From positions 1,364,001 to 1,428,000 of the forward strand of contig JBBMOL010000057.1 in the NCBI GenBank assembly GCA_037954665.1: a DNA stretch of 64,000 nt, written 5' to 3'. Both the position numbers and the translations under genes were made by a program. This DNA is from Laguncularia racemosa. Taxonomy: Eukaryota; Streptophyta; Magnoliopsida; Myrtales; Combretaceae. This document shows, piece after piece, positions 25,525-36,054 of the stretch; position 1 is the stretch's first letter; each line of letters starts with the position of its first letter. The notes below the pieces were generated by a model. The model saw only the letters and a program-made list of their open reading frames with translations, did no database searches and had not been told where the DNA came from.

Positions 25525-26077
25525 ATGATAATTGATACAACAGAAGTACAAGATATCAATTCTTTTTCCAGATTGGAATTCTTAAACGAGATCTATGGAA
25601 TCATATGGATGCTTGTACCTATTTTTACTCTTGTATTGGGAATCACAATAGGGGTACTCGTCATTGTGTGGTTAGAAAGAGAAATATCGGCAGGAATACA
25701 ACAACGTATTGGGCCTGAATACGCCGGTCCTTTGGGAATTCTTCAAGCTCTAGCCGATGGGACAAAACTCATTTTCAAAGAGAATCTTCTTCCGTCTAGA
25801 GGAGATACTCGTTTATTCAGTATAGGCCCATCTATAGCAGTTATATCCATTTTACTAAGTTATTTAGTAATTCCTTTTAGCTATCACCTTGTTTTATCTG
25901 ATCTCAATATCGGTGTTTTTTTATGGATTGCCATTTCAAGTATTGCTCCCGTTGGACTTCTTATGTGAGGATATGGGTCAAATAATAAATATTCCTTTTT
26001 AGGTGGTCTACGAGCTGATGCTCAATCGATTAGTTATGAAATACCATTAACTCTTTGTGTGTTATCAATATCTCTAC
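25525..26077 (+). pseudogene. ndhA: ndhA exon 1 (plastid NDH subunit A), nuclear copy
   Basis: Membrane subunit of the plastid NDH complex. The start is the ATG at 25525, immediately after the ndhH stop. The sequence contains the QQRIGPEYAGPLGILQALADG signature and several hydrophobic segments. A TGA at 25966..25968 interrupts it where plastid copies have Ser. Exon 1 ends at the group II intron boundary GTGCGATTCG (intron from 26078). Exon 2 is absent. Confidence 0.92.
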
Positions 26078-26830
26078 GTGCGATTCGTTTAAACATAAAC
26101 TTTTTTTATTCCGTTATTTTTAGTAAATAAGTTGAATAGATATCTCCATTTTTTATTCATCATGCAAGCCGATGAACTAAATCCGATAGTTATATGAGTG
26201 AAACAAAACAGCTTCTAAATTAGCTGTAAAAAGATTGAGTCTCATTTCCTATGTACAAGAATTAAAAGAAAGGAAATATAAGCAAGACCTTTACCCCAAG
26301 ATTGAGAGATTAGTTATCCTGTCTTGAAGCGGGTTCAAAAGATCAACCGTGTAGAATTTTCATTATCGTTTCTATGTATTACCATAACGTGTGATTGAAC
26401 AAAAATGAGTGGATGGTTAGGAACACAAAAATACATAAAGGATTAGTAATGGAGATTCTTTAGGTAAATTATCCAAAACAAAAGGATATTTTTTTTGCAT
26501 AAAAAAAAAAAGAATCCTAATCGGGGCTTTAAGTTGGTAGAAATGATCAAGCAGTACTCCCCACGATTCCGATCCAGAGTATCCTCCTATCCACAGATTA
26601 AAAAAATGACTATCAGGAACGAAATAATCCTTTTTTTTTAAGTCCCCTCTTTAAGAAAGAAGAATAGGAACGAAAAAATAAAAAGATCTTTTTATTCTTT
26701 CATATATTCATAAAAATCGTGTGTCATGATAGATGAACTACTTTATAATTTTTTTTTTTCATAATCGAAAAAAGATAGGTTAAAATATCTATTGTAGTTT
26801 TACAAGGAGTATAGGGTTTTTTTTTTTTTT
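26078..26830 (+). other. Partial ndhA group II intron (plastid-derived)
   Basis: It begins with GTGCGATTCG, the usual 5' start of the ndhA intron, and runs on as plastid-like intron sequence with several A and T runs. The 3' part of the intron and exon 2 are missing, so the plastid insert breaks inside this intron. Confidence 0.7.
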
Positions 26831-26950
26831 TTGTCAAACGATCAATTTTAATAATAAATAAGTTAAACCCAAATAAAATACATATAAGCAAATATATTTA
26901 CAGTTTACTGAGGATATAATATAAATAAAAGTTCTTTTAGAAGATAGTAA

Positions 26951-27021
26951 GGGACCACACTAGCTTATTAGGTTTCTATTCAACACTAGTGCATCACATT
27001 ATTGCTAGTGTAGTGGGTTCC
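26951..27021. repeat. Short inverted repeat
   Basis: GGGACCACACTAGC (26951 on) and GCTAGTGTAGTGGGTTCC (to 27021) are near inverted copies. They lie between the plastid insert and the first miR477 duplication unit. The function is unknown; this may be a small MITE relic. Confidence 0.4.
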
Positions 27022-27184
27022 AGTTTTCAAATAAGAAATTAGATTCACTTCCATGATCAACAAATTTTTATTTTTTTTTGGCCAATATGATAAACAATTT
27101 TTAAGGTGAAAGCAAGAGAATCCAGATTTTCCACGGATAGGCCAATTTTTCATTCTTATGTACCTTTACTTACCTTGATGTGTC

Positions 27185-27192
27185 TATAAAAT
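27185..27192 (+). promoter_or_regulatory. TATA box of MIR477 cluster A
   Basis: TATAAAAT lies 122 bp upstream of the first predicted mature miRNA. The surrounding sequence (GTGTCTATAAAATGTGCTTC) is one of the best conserved stretches between the two clusters. A start site about 30 bp downstream is inferred. Confidence 0.6.
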
Positions 27193-27287
27193 GTGCTTCC
27201 AAGCCAATCGTCTTCATCCCACAACCCGAAACACCAATAATCAAAGAGGGAAAAAAGAGAAAACAGTGGAGAGATAACTCACTATGA

Positions 27288-27412
27288 CAAGGTATTAGGG
27301 TTTCTCACTCTCCCTTAAGGGCTTCTAACCAAAACCTTTTCATATATATATATATAGTGGTAAAGAGATCAAAATAAGGCTAGAGGCACTTGAGGTGAGT
27401 GAAAAGGCCATG
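27288..27412 (+). ncRNA. MIR477: MIR477-family hairpin A1
   Basis: A predicted 5p miRNA lies at 27307..27327. Its core CTCTCCCTTAAGGGCTTC differs from the miR477 form I remember (CTCTCCCTCAAGGGCTTC) by one base. The 3' arm at 27378..27409 pairs with it as a reverse complement with a few G:U pairs and bulges. The loop holds a (TA)n run. This is the first of three hairpins in cluster A, probably one transcript. Confidence 0.75.
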
Positions 27413-27471
27413 TCTTTGCCCTTTTAGATGAAGATATGCTCTAGGAAACATAACAAGGCATTATTTCTCAA

Positions 27472-27554
27472 CTGTGCACTCTCCTTCAAAGGCTTCTAAC
27501 TTCAATTATTGAAGTTGATAATGTAGGCTGGAAGCCTTTGGGGGGAGTGGACAG
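27472..27554 (+). ncRNA. MIR477: MIR477-family hairpin A2
   Basis: The most regular of the six hairpins. CTGTGCACTC at the base pairs with GAGTGGACAG. The predicted 5p miRNA is at 27478..27498 with core CTCTCCTTCAAAGGCTTC, close to the grape and poplar variant with CAAAGGCTTC. The star arm at about 27525..27548 has AAGCCTTTGGGGGGAGTG. The stem is about 30 bp with one small asymmetry. It lies 171 bp downstream of the A1 mature position. Confidence 0.82.
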
Positions 27555-27613
27555 AAGATGTCTCGATCGCATATCGAGAATACATATGGTACCAGGCTTG
27601 CATGGTGTGCATT

Positions 27614-27689
27614 GCTCACTCTCCCTCAGGGGCTTCTGTTTCTCTTTCTCCACCTTCATGGCACAAACAGAAACCCTTGAAGATAGTGG
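27614..27689 (+). ncRNA. MIR477: MIR477-family hairpin A3
   Basis: The predicted 5p miRNA is at 27618..27638, core CTCTCCCTCAGGGGCTTC, one base from the canonical core. The 3' arm is AAACAGAAACCCTTGAAGAT and following (27664-27690), pairing with GCTTCTGTTT and the Pro-codon-like CCCTCAGGGG segment. The short loop contains TTCATGG. It lies 140 bp downstream of the A2 mature position. Confidence 0.75.
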
Positions 27690-28260
27690 ATAATGTAATA
27701 GTCGAGGTTATCAATATCCTTTTTCCACCATTAATATCGGATCACAAACAAGTCTCTCAGATTTATTTATTTATTACCATCAAAATACATAAAATATCAA
27801 GTATTTGACGAAGTGGAAACAGAAGTAGTAAAACTTCATTATTCATATGCTTATCTTTGCTTTTCTTTTTTTCACCTTTCTATGCAATCATGAAGAAGTG
27901 TTCACTAAACATGATTCGAAAAAGAAGAAAAATAAAAAGAAAGGACAAAGGAGAAGAAGAAGAAACTCAAGTATTTGTCGAAATCCAATGTTTGACGTGA
28001 CGAAACTTTTAACCGAACTACTTGTCTGAATAATATGGCAAATATTCAAGCGCATTGCATTCACATCAATCATAAATATTTTGAATTCATGATGCCCTTG
28101 AAGTTTCAGAATACCTATATCACTGCTCGGAGAAAGAAATATAGGGTCCGCAATTTAATTGATAGATGCTTGAACCTCCTAAAGTCGAAGCATTCGAAGA
28201 AGACTTGAATAAGAAAGGGCTTCCATAAATGAGAACTCTCAGCTTTAAATAACTATTAAA

Positions 28261-29287
28261 AAATGGTTTATGATGTGAATAGCATGATTATGAATATGAA
28301 TGAATATAATATATCAAATTAAAAAACAAAAAGAAGTTGTATGTTTCTATGGTACCCAAGAAGAAGTAAATTTTACAGTATATAGGAGATCATGAAAAAT
28401 TATTACTCTAAATTCTTAGAACCTAAACCTGGAAATAAAGGTATAAAGTACGGTTTCTACCATCCTAAATTACAATAGGCAAAGCTCCAAGCTGTGCAAT
28501 GGTTAGGTATTCTCTAAAATGGCGGTATTGGTTTAAATGGAGATGATAGGTAGGCATGCAAATACCTCCATGACAAATAGGTACTGTGTCAGCCTGTCAG
28601 GTGCCAAATATTTTGGTGACGGCCATTATCCCCCACGTATCCTCATCGATCCGACCAAGGTATATGTAAGTTTAGCCTGCAGATACATGTCATTATAATC
28701 CAAGGTATAAAATCGGCTCAGTTCGAATCAGTTTTTCTAATTACTTAATTGTTTTAATCATGTTTTACTATTTAAAATATATATTTATTATTGTAATTTT
28801 TACTTTTATAATTTGATATAAGATTTTAATTTAAATAAATAACAATAGTGGACTATAATCGCATATATGCATCCAATCTCTTTTTTTGAATCAGCGGTAA
28901 ATCCTTCTTTGGCTATCACCTAAAGAAATGGTGTGACACAACGCACACACTTAGTTTAACTAAACATGCAATCCACACACACTTTTAGTTCTATCATTTC
29001 CTCCTTCAAAAAGAAAAAATAAAGTGACTTTATAAGTAGCTTACTAATTAAGAAGGAAAAGTATGTAAATTATAAGAGGATTAGGGTAGGTATTGGGTTA
29101 TTATTATCGGTATTGGAGTAGGTTTTGAGCTTAAATAGTAAAACCCTATAAGGTTTTCTCTCTAGTTTAGACAACCCTATAAGGTATTAGGATGAGTTTG
29201 GATTCTATAGAACCCATCCCAAGCCTACTTCAATTGCATTCCTACATATAATCAATTATTATAAGTTTAGTAGGTGATAATGTTAAG
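28261..29287. other. Spacer between the two miR477 duplication units
   Basis: AT-rich, without a recognised gene. It probably contains the promoter of cluster B upstream of the conserved block that starts at 29288. Confidence 0.5.
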
Positions 29288-29460
29288 ATAAGAAATTAGA
29301 CTCTCCATTATGATCAACAATTTTTAAGGTGGAAGTAAGAGAATCTAGATTTTCGACAAAAGGCCAAGTGGCAAGATATGGTAACCCCACCATATGCACC
29401 ATGTGCTTACTCCACATTTCCAATTCTTATGTCCCTTTATTTTCTTACCATTCATGTGTC

Positions 29461-29468
29461 TATAATAT
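29461..29468 (+). promoter_or_regulatory. TATA box of MIR477 cluster B
   Basis: TATAATAT sits at the same place as the TATA box of cluster A, within a block conserved between the two units (GTGTCTATAATATGTGCTTC). It is 107 bp upstream of the first predicted mature miRNA. Confidence 0.55.
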
Positions 29469-29557
29469 GTGCTTCCAAGCCAATCCTCTTCATCCCACAA
29501 TCCAAAGCACCAATATTCAAAGACAGGAAATGGAGAAACAAAAGAGGTTAAGGCGTT

Positions 29558-29660
29558 AGGTTTCCTCAGCTTCCCTCAAGGGCCTCTAATCAATATATAT
29601 ATAGAGAGAGAGAAAGAAAATAAGGATAGAGACACTTGGGGAGGGTGGAAAGGCCATGTC
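29558..29660 (+). ncRNA. MIR477: MIR477-family hairpin B1
   Basis: The homologue of A1. The predicted 5p product is at 29568..29588 with core CTTCCCTCAAGGGCCTC, which keeps CCCTCAAGGGC. The 3' arm GAGACACTTGGGGAGGG (29629-29645) pairs with it. The loop has (TA)n and (GA)n runs. Its 5' end is more diverged from the family consensus than A1, so it may be weaker or non-functional. Confidence 0.6.
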
Positions 29661-29717
29661 TTACCTTGATATGTGAAGATGTGTTATGGGAAACACAACA
29701 AGGCATGATTTTCCTAT

Positions 29718-29805
29718 TGTGCACTCTCCTTCCAAGGCTTTTAGCTTGTTTTTCAATGATTGAAGTTGATAATATTAGGCTTGAAGTCTTTAGGAGAGAG
29801 CACAT
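29718..29805 (+). ncRNA. MIR477: MIR477-family hairpin B2
   Basis: The homologue of A2. The predicted 5p product is at 29723..29743 with core CTCTCCTTCCAAGGCTTT. The 3' arm TTGAAGTCTTTAGGAGAGAG (29781..29800) pairs along the stem, with changes on both arms relative to A2 that mostly keep the stem. It is 155 bp downstream of B1. Confidence 0.7.
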
Positions 29806-29877
29806 ATAGAAAGTATCTTGACATTTATCAAGAATACATGTGATACTAAGTATAAATTCACAAATTTGCATAGTGTG

Positions 29878-29960
29878 CATTGCTCACTCTCCTTCAAGGG
29901 CTTCAGTTTCTCTTTCTTCTCTTTTAAGTATAAGAACTAAAGCACTTCAAGAAAAAAAGA
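29878..29960 (+). ncRNA. MIR477: MIR477-family hairpin B3
   Basis: The homologue of A3. The predicted 5p product is at 29886..29906 with core CTCTCCTTCAAGGGCTTC, one base from the canonical core. The 3' arm AACTAAAGCACTTCAAG (29936 on) pairs with it, with a few mismatches. It is 163 bp downstream of B2 and about 320 bp from the gypsy insertion. Confidence 0.68.
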
Positions 29961-30278
29961 TTTATTTATACTACTATATTACATATTTAGATGAATGATA
30001 TATAAATATCAATGATATTGAAACGCATGATAATAATAATAAGTATTTAAACATATGATAGTAATAATAAATATTTTTTACAAAATCATAATTGATGTTT
30101 GCACGTAACAAAATTTTATTTAAATTTACATACTACCTATCCTTTCACACGTGTCGGAATTTTATTAAACAAAGTGGAACTTCTTCCCCCATTGTTACCG
30201 AATTCCAACAAGTTTATATTATCATGGCTAAAATCACAATTCGATTATAATATAGTTTAAATGAAAATTATGACTTAA

Positions 30279-30872
30279 TGACGTAGCGCAGAAAGCGTAA
30301 ACAACACGAGGTCAATTCTAGGATTGATCTCACGAACAAGCAAAGAATAATTCTGAGTTATTCCTTGAAAAACCTCAATTGCGCACAATCGAGAAAACAG
30401 AGAAAAACTATTTTCTAAAAGTGTATATTGATAAAAGAATCAAAAGCTAACCCTAAAATGACCTAGCGGCTATGTATAGTCCTTAGGAAAATAATTAACA
30501 AGGAAATAAATATGTACACATGAAAATAAATATATGTATACACGTCCGTCATCTGCCTTATACGCGGTCGTGTATCAGACCGTGTATGTTTCTGAGGAAT
30601 CTTCTAGGCGTGTTACACGGTCGTTCCTTTGAACCGTGTATATGGTCGTGTAGGTTTCTGAGAACCATCCTGGCACAACACACGGTCGTGTCTTCTGGCC
30701 ATGTATCAGACCGTGTATATATTCTGAGAGTCATCATGACATAACACACGGCCGTGCCTCCTGGCCGTGTATGTGACCATGTATGTTTCTGGGAGCTGCC
30801 AGACACTTTACATGGTCGTGCCTTGTAAAAGACACGCCCAATCAACCCGTGTTAGCTACGATGTCCGCATCA
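30279..30872 (-). repeat. 3' LTR of the minus-strand gypsy element, with palindrome array
   Basis: 594 bp. The part at 30540-30840 carries a row of short palindromes of the form CACGGYCGTG or ACACGGCCGTG, repeated about every 70 bp with shared spacer words (TTTCTGRGAR, CCGTGTATGT). The partner LTR has the same array. Confidence 0.93.
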
Positions 30873-33800
30873 TTCTCTCCCACCAATGAAGAACTCGACC
30901 CCGAGTTCTCTTCAGGATATAATGGTGTGTCATCTGGTTGGAAAAGAGATAAATCCGCTACATTAAAAGTGCACGAGATGTTCATATCTTCGGGGAGCTT
31001 TACAATATACGCGTTGTCATTTATCTTGCGCACTACTTCGTAAGGGTCATATTTCTTTGGTTGGAGTTTCCCATATCTGCCCACAGGGAAACACTTTTTC
31101 CGAAGATAAACCATCACCTGATCGCCCACATCAAACAGTTTCTTCCGCCTATGTTTATCAACAGCCCCTTTATACCGGGTATTGGCTTCTTCAATCTTCC
31201 GTCTGACTTCCGCTGTGGTGGCTTGGCATTGTTCAACCATATGCTTAGCAGCGACGTCACCCACCATACCCTTGGGTAACTTGATTAGGTCCAGTGAATG
31301 TTGTGGTGTTTTGGTGTATACTACCGAGAATGGTGATCTTTCAATAGTTCAATGGACGGAACTATTGTAGGCGAACTCAGCTTGAGCCAACGCTTGATCC
31401 TACTGCCCTGGCTTCTCACGGCAAATGCTTCTAATGAGATTCCCAAGGGTCCAGTTGGTTACTTTTGTTTGACCATCAGTTTGAGGGTAAGTTATACTGC
31501 TGTAATTCAAGGGTAAGTCAAACATGTACCAAAGAGTCCTCCAAAAGTGGCTGAGGAACTTCCTATCTCTGTCGGAGGTGATGGACTTTGGAACACCATG
31601 TAGACGTACCACCTCTTTAAAGAACAGTCGTGCGATGGCCCGTGCATCAGTGGTCTTCCTGTAGGGAATAAAGTGCGTCATCTTGGAAAACCTATCAACT
31701 ACAACAAAAACAGAGTTAGCACCTCGTTGGGTACGAGGCAAACCAAGTACAAAGTCCATCAACAGGTCCTCCCAAATGTTTGCCGACATGGGAAGAGGAG
31801 TATATAGGCCAATGTTCTGGGACTGTCCCTTCGACACTTAGCAGATATAACACATTTCCACAATTCTATAAACATCCCTCCTCAACTGAGGCCAAAAGTA
31901 CCTCTTGGCAACTGCAGCTAAGGTCTTGTCTCTGCCCAGATGTCCTGCCAATCCACCACCGTGCAGGTCTCGAATAAGTTTCTCCCGTAAGGACGACCCA
32001 GGAATACACAGCTGATTTCCTTTCATCAAGTATCCGTTGTGAACATGATAGTCGTCACAGGGCTCCTTGTTGGCGCATTTACTCCATGTCTCTTTAAAAT
32101 CTCCATCCCCCGTACAACTCCTTTAGCCTTTCAAACCCGACAATCTCCTCACTCATAGTGAGTAGTACATCGGCTCTTCTACTCAGGGCATCTTCCACTT
32201 TGTTTTGCACACCCAACTTGTGCATCAATCTAAAAGGAAATCTTTGTAAGAACTCAATCCACCTCGCATGCATGTCCTTACTTATCCGAGTCTGGCTGCT
32301 CAAGTGTTTTAAAGCCCCACAATCCGAGTACTAGATGAACTCCTTTCCAACCAAATAATGTTCCCATACCTTTAGAGCTCTTACCACGGCGTAGAACTCC
32401 TTATCATATGTAGATCAACTCCTCTTGGCTTCACACAACTTCTCATTGTAGAATGCTATTGGCCTTTTCTCCTGTGACAACACCACACCAACCCCAACTC
32501 CACTAGTGTCACAATCCACCTCAAACAACCTGTCAAAGTCAGGTAGCGCTAATACAAGGGCGCTACATAATCGTCTTTTCAGGTCTGCAAAACTCGCTTC
32601 AGCCTCTTCACCCCATCGAAATTTCCCTTTCTTTAAACATTCAGTTAAGGGAGCAACGACTGTACTGAAGTGTTTAATAAACCTCATGTAGAAACTAGCC
32701 AAGCCCAAAAAACTTCTCAACTCAGTGACGGCTTTTGGGGTAGGCCACTCTCTGATCACTTTCACTTTCTCATCATCCACCATCACCCCCTCACTGCTGA
32801 CTATGAACCCAAGGAACAATAATCGCCTCGACAAAAATGTGCACTTCTTTAAATTGGCATACAATTTATTCGCTTTCAACACAGACATAATATAACTCAA
32901 ATGCTCAAGGTGTTCTTCCTCAGATTTACTGAACACCAAGATGTCATCAAAATATACTACAATGAAACGACCATTAAAGGGTTTCAGTACCTGGTTCATT
33001 ACACGCATGAAGGTGCTTAGTGCGTTGCTGAGACCAAACAGCATCACCAACCATTCATACAGCCCCTCTTTGGTTTTGAACACCATTTTCCATTCATCTC
33101 CAAGGCAGATCTGAATTTGATGGTATCCACTCCTCAGATCTATCTTGAAGAAGATAGTAGCTCCGCTCAACCTGTCCAACATATCCTCCAAACATGGTAT
33201 GGGAAACTTATATCATATTGTGATCTTATTGATAGCCCGACTATCAACACACATCCTCCAGCTCCCATCTTTCTTGGGAGTTAATAACGCTAGGACCGCA
33301 CACGGGCTCAGGCTGTCCCTAATAAACCCCTTGTCCAATAGCTCTTAGACCTTATCTTGAAGAATTCCGGTTTCCTTGGGGCTCATCCTATAGTGTGGTA
33401 AATTTGGGAGACTTGCTCTAAGCACCAAGTCTATCTGATGTTGGATATCCCTCAAAGGCGGTAGACCCTCAGGTAGGTCATCGGGAGCCACCTTCTTATA
33501 CTCTTCCAGTAAACTCTTTACTGCTTCAAGTATTTCCACACTAACTTCATTTGCTCCAGCCAACACATCTTTCACTATTAGAGCATGAACCACCCGTGAC
33601 TCCTTTAAATCTTCAACCAAGTCCTTCTTCGATTGGGTGACAGTTAAAAAAGAATGACTTTCTACTCTCTTCTCCTTCGAGTGTCCCTCCTTCTTCAGCA
33701 GCAACAATGTATACCTCACACCCCCTTTCTCCAACCTGTAAACATTCTCCTTTCGCGCATGTTGTGCGTTCACATCAAACTGCCATGGCCTGCCAAATAA

Positions 33801-35451
33801 GACATGACAGGCATCCATGTCCACAATGTCACAAAAGACTTCATCATGGTACTTCCCTATTGAAAATGGTACCCTACACCTTTCCTTCACTTCGATCCTC
33901 TCAGCAGCTTTGATCCATTCTATGGTGTATAGATTTTGGTGTTTTTCAACGGGTAGCTGCAATTGCTTCATAACTTCTCTTCCGATGATATTTTCACAGC
34001 TTCCACTATCTACTATCAATTCAAACACCTTCCCACCAATAGTACACCTCGTGCGAAACAACTGGTGTCGTTACGTGATCTCCTCCTGTTTCGAGGTTAG
34101 CATCATCCGCCTAATCACATAGGTTGGTTCTGCCACTTCTTCCTCCTCCTCGTAGTAATCATCCTCTCCATCAAGTTCACAGCATACCTCATCTTCATCC
34201 CCTCTATCAAGAATGTTAACACTTCTCCTAGTAGATCATTCATTTAATTTATGACCAGGTTGATTACAACGGAAACACTTACCTAAGATCAGCTTGGCAT
34301 ATGGGTTACTCTGTCTCTAGGTTCCCCTAGGTTCAATCGGGCTCTTTCCCTCAATCTTTTCTTCTTTCTTGGCGCTTTCCTCACTAGGCTTGTGTGTAGC
34401 ACCTTTGATCTTCTCAAATCCCAACTTACTACTACGGCCTACAGCATCACTAACATACCCCTTTCTTCCACCTCCGTACCTACTACTCTGCTCTTGCAAC
34501 ATCAATTCAGCTCAGAGGGCCAAGTTCTTCACTTCAACCAGGTTTCTCACAATTGTGACCCGTATTTTATCCTTGATCTAGAGCTTCAAGCCTTCTACGT
34601 ATCATGCTACTTGCTGCCTTCACTCTCCCTCAAGTCGTTTCGTTCGGCTAATCTCATGAACTTGGCGGTATATTCATGCACGGATTCCTGCCCCTGACGA
34701 CACCGCTGATATTGTTAGAACAATATCTGCTCATAGTCTGGAGGGAGGAAGTCGTGTTGCAATAACTGTTTCATGCGAAACCACGTCCTCACCGGATGCC
34801 TACCCTCTCTCTGCCTTCTACTCTGCAGCCTCTCCCACTATGCTGAGGCTCCACTCTTCAACCTACATGCCACCAATCTAACCCGGCGATCTTCTGGAAT
34901 TTCCATATAATAAAAAAACCGATCAACTTCGGCAATCCAATCCAGAAAACCTTCAATATTAAAGCTGCCATCAAACCACGAGATGTCAACCTTCAGGCGG
35001 TAATCTCCCCCATCTCCTTAGTCATACCCGCCACGGTTTCTCCGGTAATCACCGTCCCTCTGATTGTTCCCATACTGAAGTGGACGATAGCCACCACCGT
35101 TACCACCGTGCCCTCACTGTGGTCTACCTCCATACGGGCACTCATATTCATCGCTAGAGTCTTTATCCTCTACCCGTCCCCACCTGTTCTCGACAACAGG
35201 TCGGACCATCTGTCCACCGTAGACATCAGCTGTCCGCGGCGGATTCCTACCAACACCCCAACCCTATTGGGGTCTACTGCTATGGCGTCGAAACGCTCGA
35301 TCAGTTCATCAAGGCGTCGTTCCATACCCCCAACCTTCTCATGCATAGCGTCAAACTCCGCCCTCGGAACCCATTGATGGGCTCCTTGTGATCTCGCATC
35401 TTGAACACCATCAAGAACACGACCGCCGTCATCGCCTTGATGAGTTGACAT
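30842..35451 (-). pseudogene. Gypsy gag-pol polyprotein, broken
   Basis: The likely Gag start is the ATG at 35451, shortly after the primer site. Domains in order: Gag (to ~34300), CCHC knuckle (~34238-34280), aspartic protease with the DSGS active site (33345..34061 block), RT with the YFDD box (32415..33191), RNase H (32415-32540 and on to ~32100), integrase HHCC zinc finger (31838..32029), integrase core (31400..31837) and a C-terminal region ending near 30842. Stops seen include TGA at 34236..34238 in place of the last Cys of the knuckle, TAA at 33345..33347, and TGA at 33213..33215 before RT. The last two sit where a C-to-T change would turn Gln or Arg codons into stops. Confidence 0.93.
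30873..30886 (-). other. Polypurine tract of the minus-strand gypsy element
   Basis: On the minus strand TTGGTGGGAGAGAA directly precedes the 3' LTR. Confidence 0.8.
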
Positions 35452-35470
35452 CTCCACAGGAAATTGCCTT

Positions 35471-35482
35471 GCTCTGATACCA
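35471..35482 (-). other. Primer-binding site (iMet tRNA) of the minus-strand gypsy element
   Basis: On the minus strand TGGTATCAGAGC, two bases inside the 5' LTR, complementary to initiator Met tRNA. Confidence 0.92.
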
Positions 35483-35484
35483 AC

Positions 35485-36054
35485 TGACACAGCGCGGAAA
35501 GTGTAAACAACACAAGGCCAATTATAGGATTGGTCTTACGAACAAGCAAAGAATAATTCTGAGTTATTCCTTGAAAAAACCTCAATTGCACACAATCAAG
35601 AAAATAGAGAAAAACTATTCTCTAAAAGTGTATATTGATAAAAGAATCAAAAGCTAACTCTAAAATGACCTAGCAGCTATATATAGTCCTTAGGGAAATA
35701 ATTAACAAGATAAATATATGTATACACGTTCGCCATCTACCTTATACACGGTCGTGTATCAGACCGTGTATGTTTTTGAGGAATCTTTCAGGCGTGTTAC
35801 ACGGCAGTTCCTTTGAACCGTGTATATGGCCGTGTAGGTTTCTGGGAACCATCCTGGTACAAAACACGGCCGTGTCTCCTGACCGTATATCAGACCGTGT
35901 ATATTTATGGGAGTCATCCTGACACAACACACGGCCATGCCTCCTGGCCGTGTATGTGACCATGTATGTTTCTGGGAGCTGCCAGATACTTTACACGGTC
36001 GTGCCTTATAAAAGACACGCCAATCAACCCGTGTCAGCTATAATGCCTGCATCA
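35485..36054 (-). repeat. 5' LTR of the minus-strand gypsy element
   Basis: 570 bp, TG...CA ends, same palindrome array as its partner at about 35740-36010. Confidence 0.94.

Larger units (their letters stand above)
22035..26830 (+). other. Plastid DNA insertion in the nuclear genome (NUPT): ycf1-rps15-ndhH-ndhA
   Basis: Four plastid genes occur in the order and orientation of the small-single-copy region (end of ycf1, rps15, ndhH, ndhA exon 1 and part of its intron), with the plastid spacers between them. All four carry damage that a working plastid genome would not have: a frameshift in ycf1, stop loss in rps15, in-frame stops in ndhH and ndhA. Retrotransposons lie on both sides. Left junction is between about 22020 and 22045. 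The right junction, inside the ndhA intron, is uncertain and could be anywhere from about 26800 to 26900. Confidence 0.93.
27031..28260 (+). repeat. Duplication unit A carrying three miR477-like hairpins
   Basis: The sequence from ATAAGAAATTAGA (27031) through the hairpins and on to about 28260 recurs at 29288..~36600 if the gypsy insertion is removed. Shared blocks include the TATA region (27178-27230 with 29453-29500), all three hairpins, and AAAGTCGAAGCATTC (28178 on) with AAAGTTGAAGCATTC (36515 on). The stretch 27700-28170 between the last hairpin and that block is AT-rich with no recognised coding content. Confidence 0.8.
30279..36054 (-). mobile_element. Full-length, decayed Ty3/gypsy LTR retrotransposon
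   Basis: LTRs at 30279..30872 and 35485..36054 with TG...CA ends and a perfect target duplication, CTTAA at 30274..30278 and 36055..36059. On the minus strand the order is LTR, iMet primer site, gag, protease, RT, RNase H, integrase, polypurine tract, LTR; RT before integrase is the Ty3/gypsy order. The LTRs differ at many sites and by an indel of about 24 bp, so the insertion is not recent. It is the same family as the truncated 15040..18835 copy. Confidence 0.96.
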
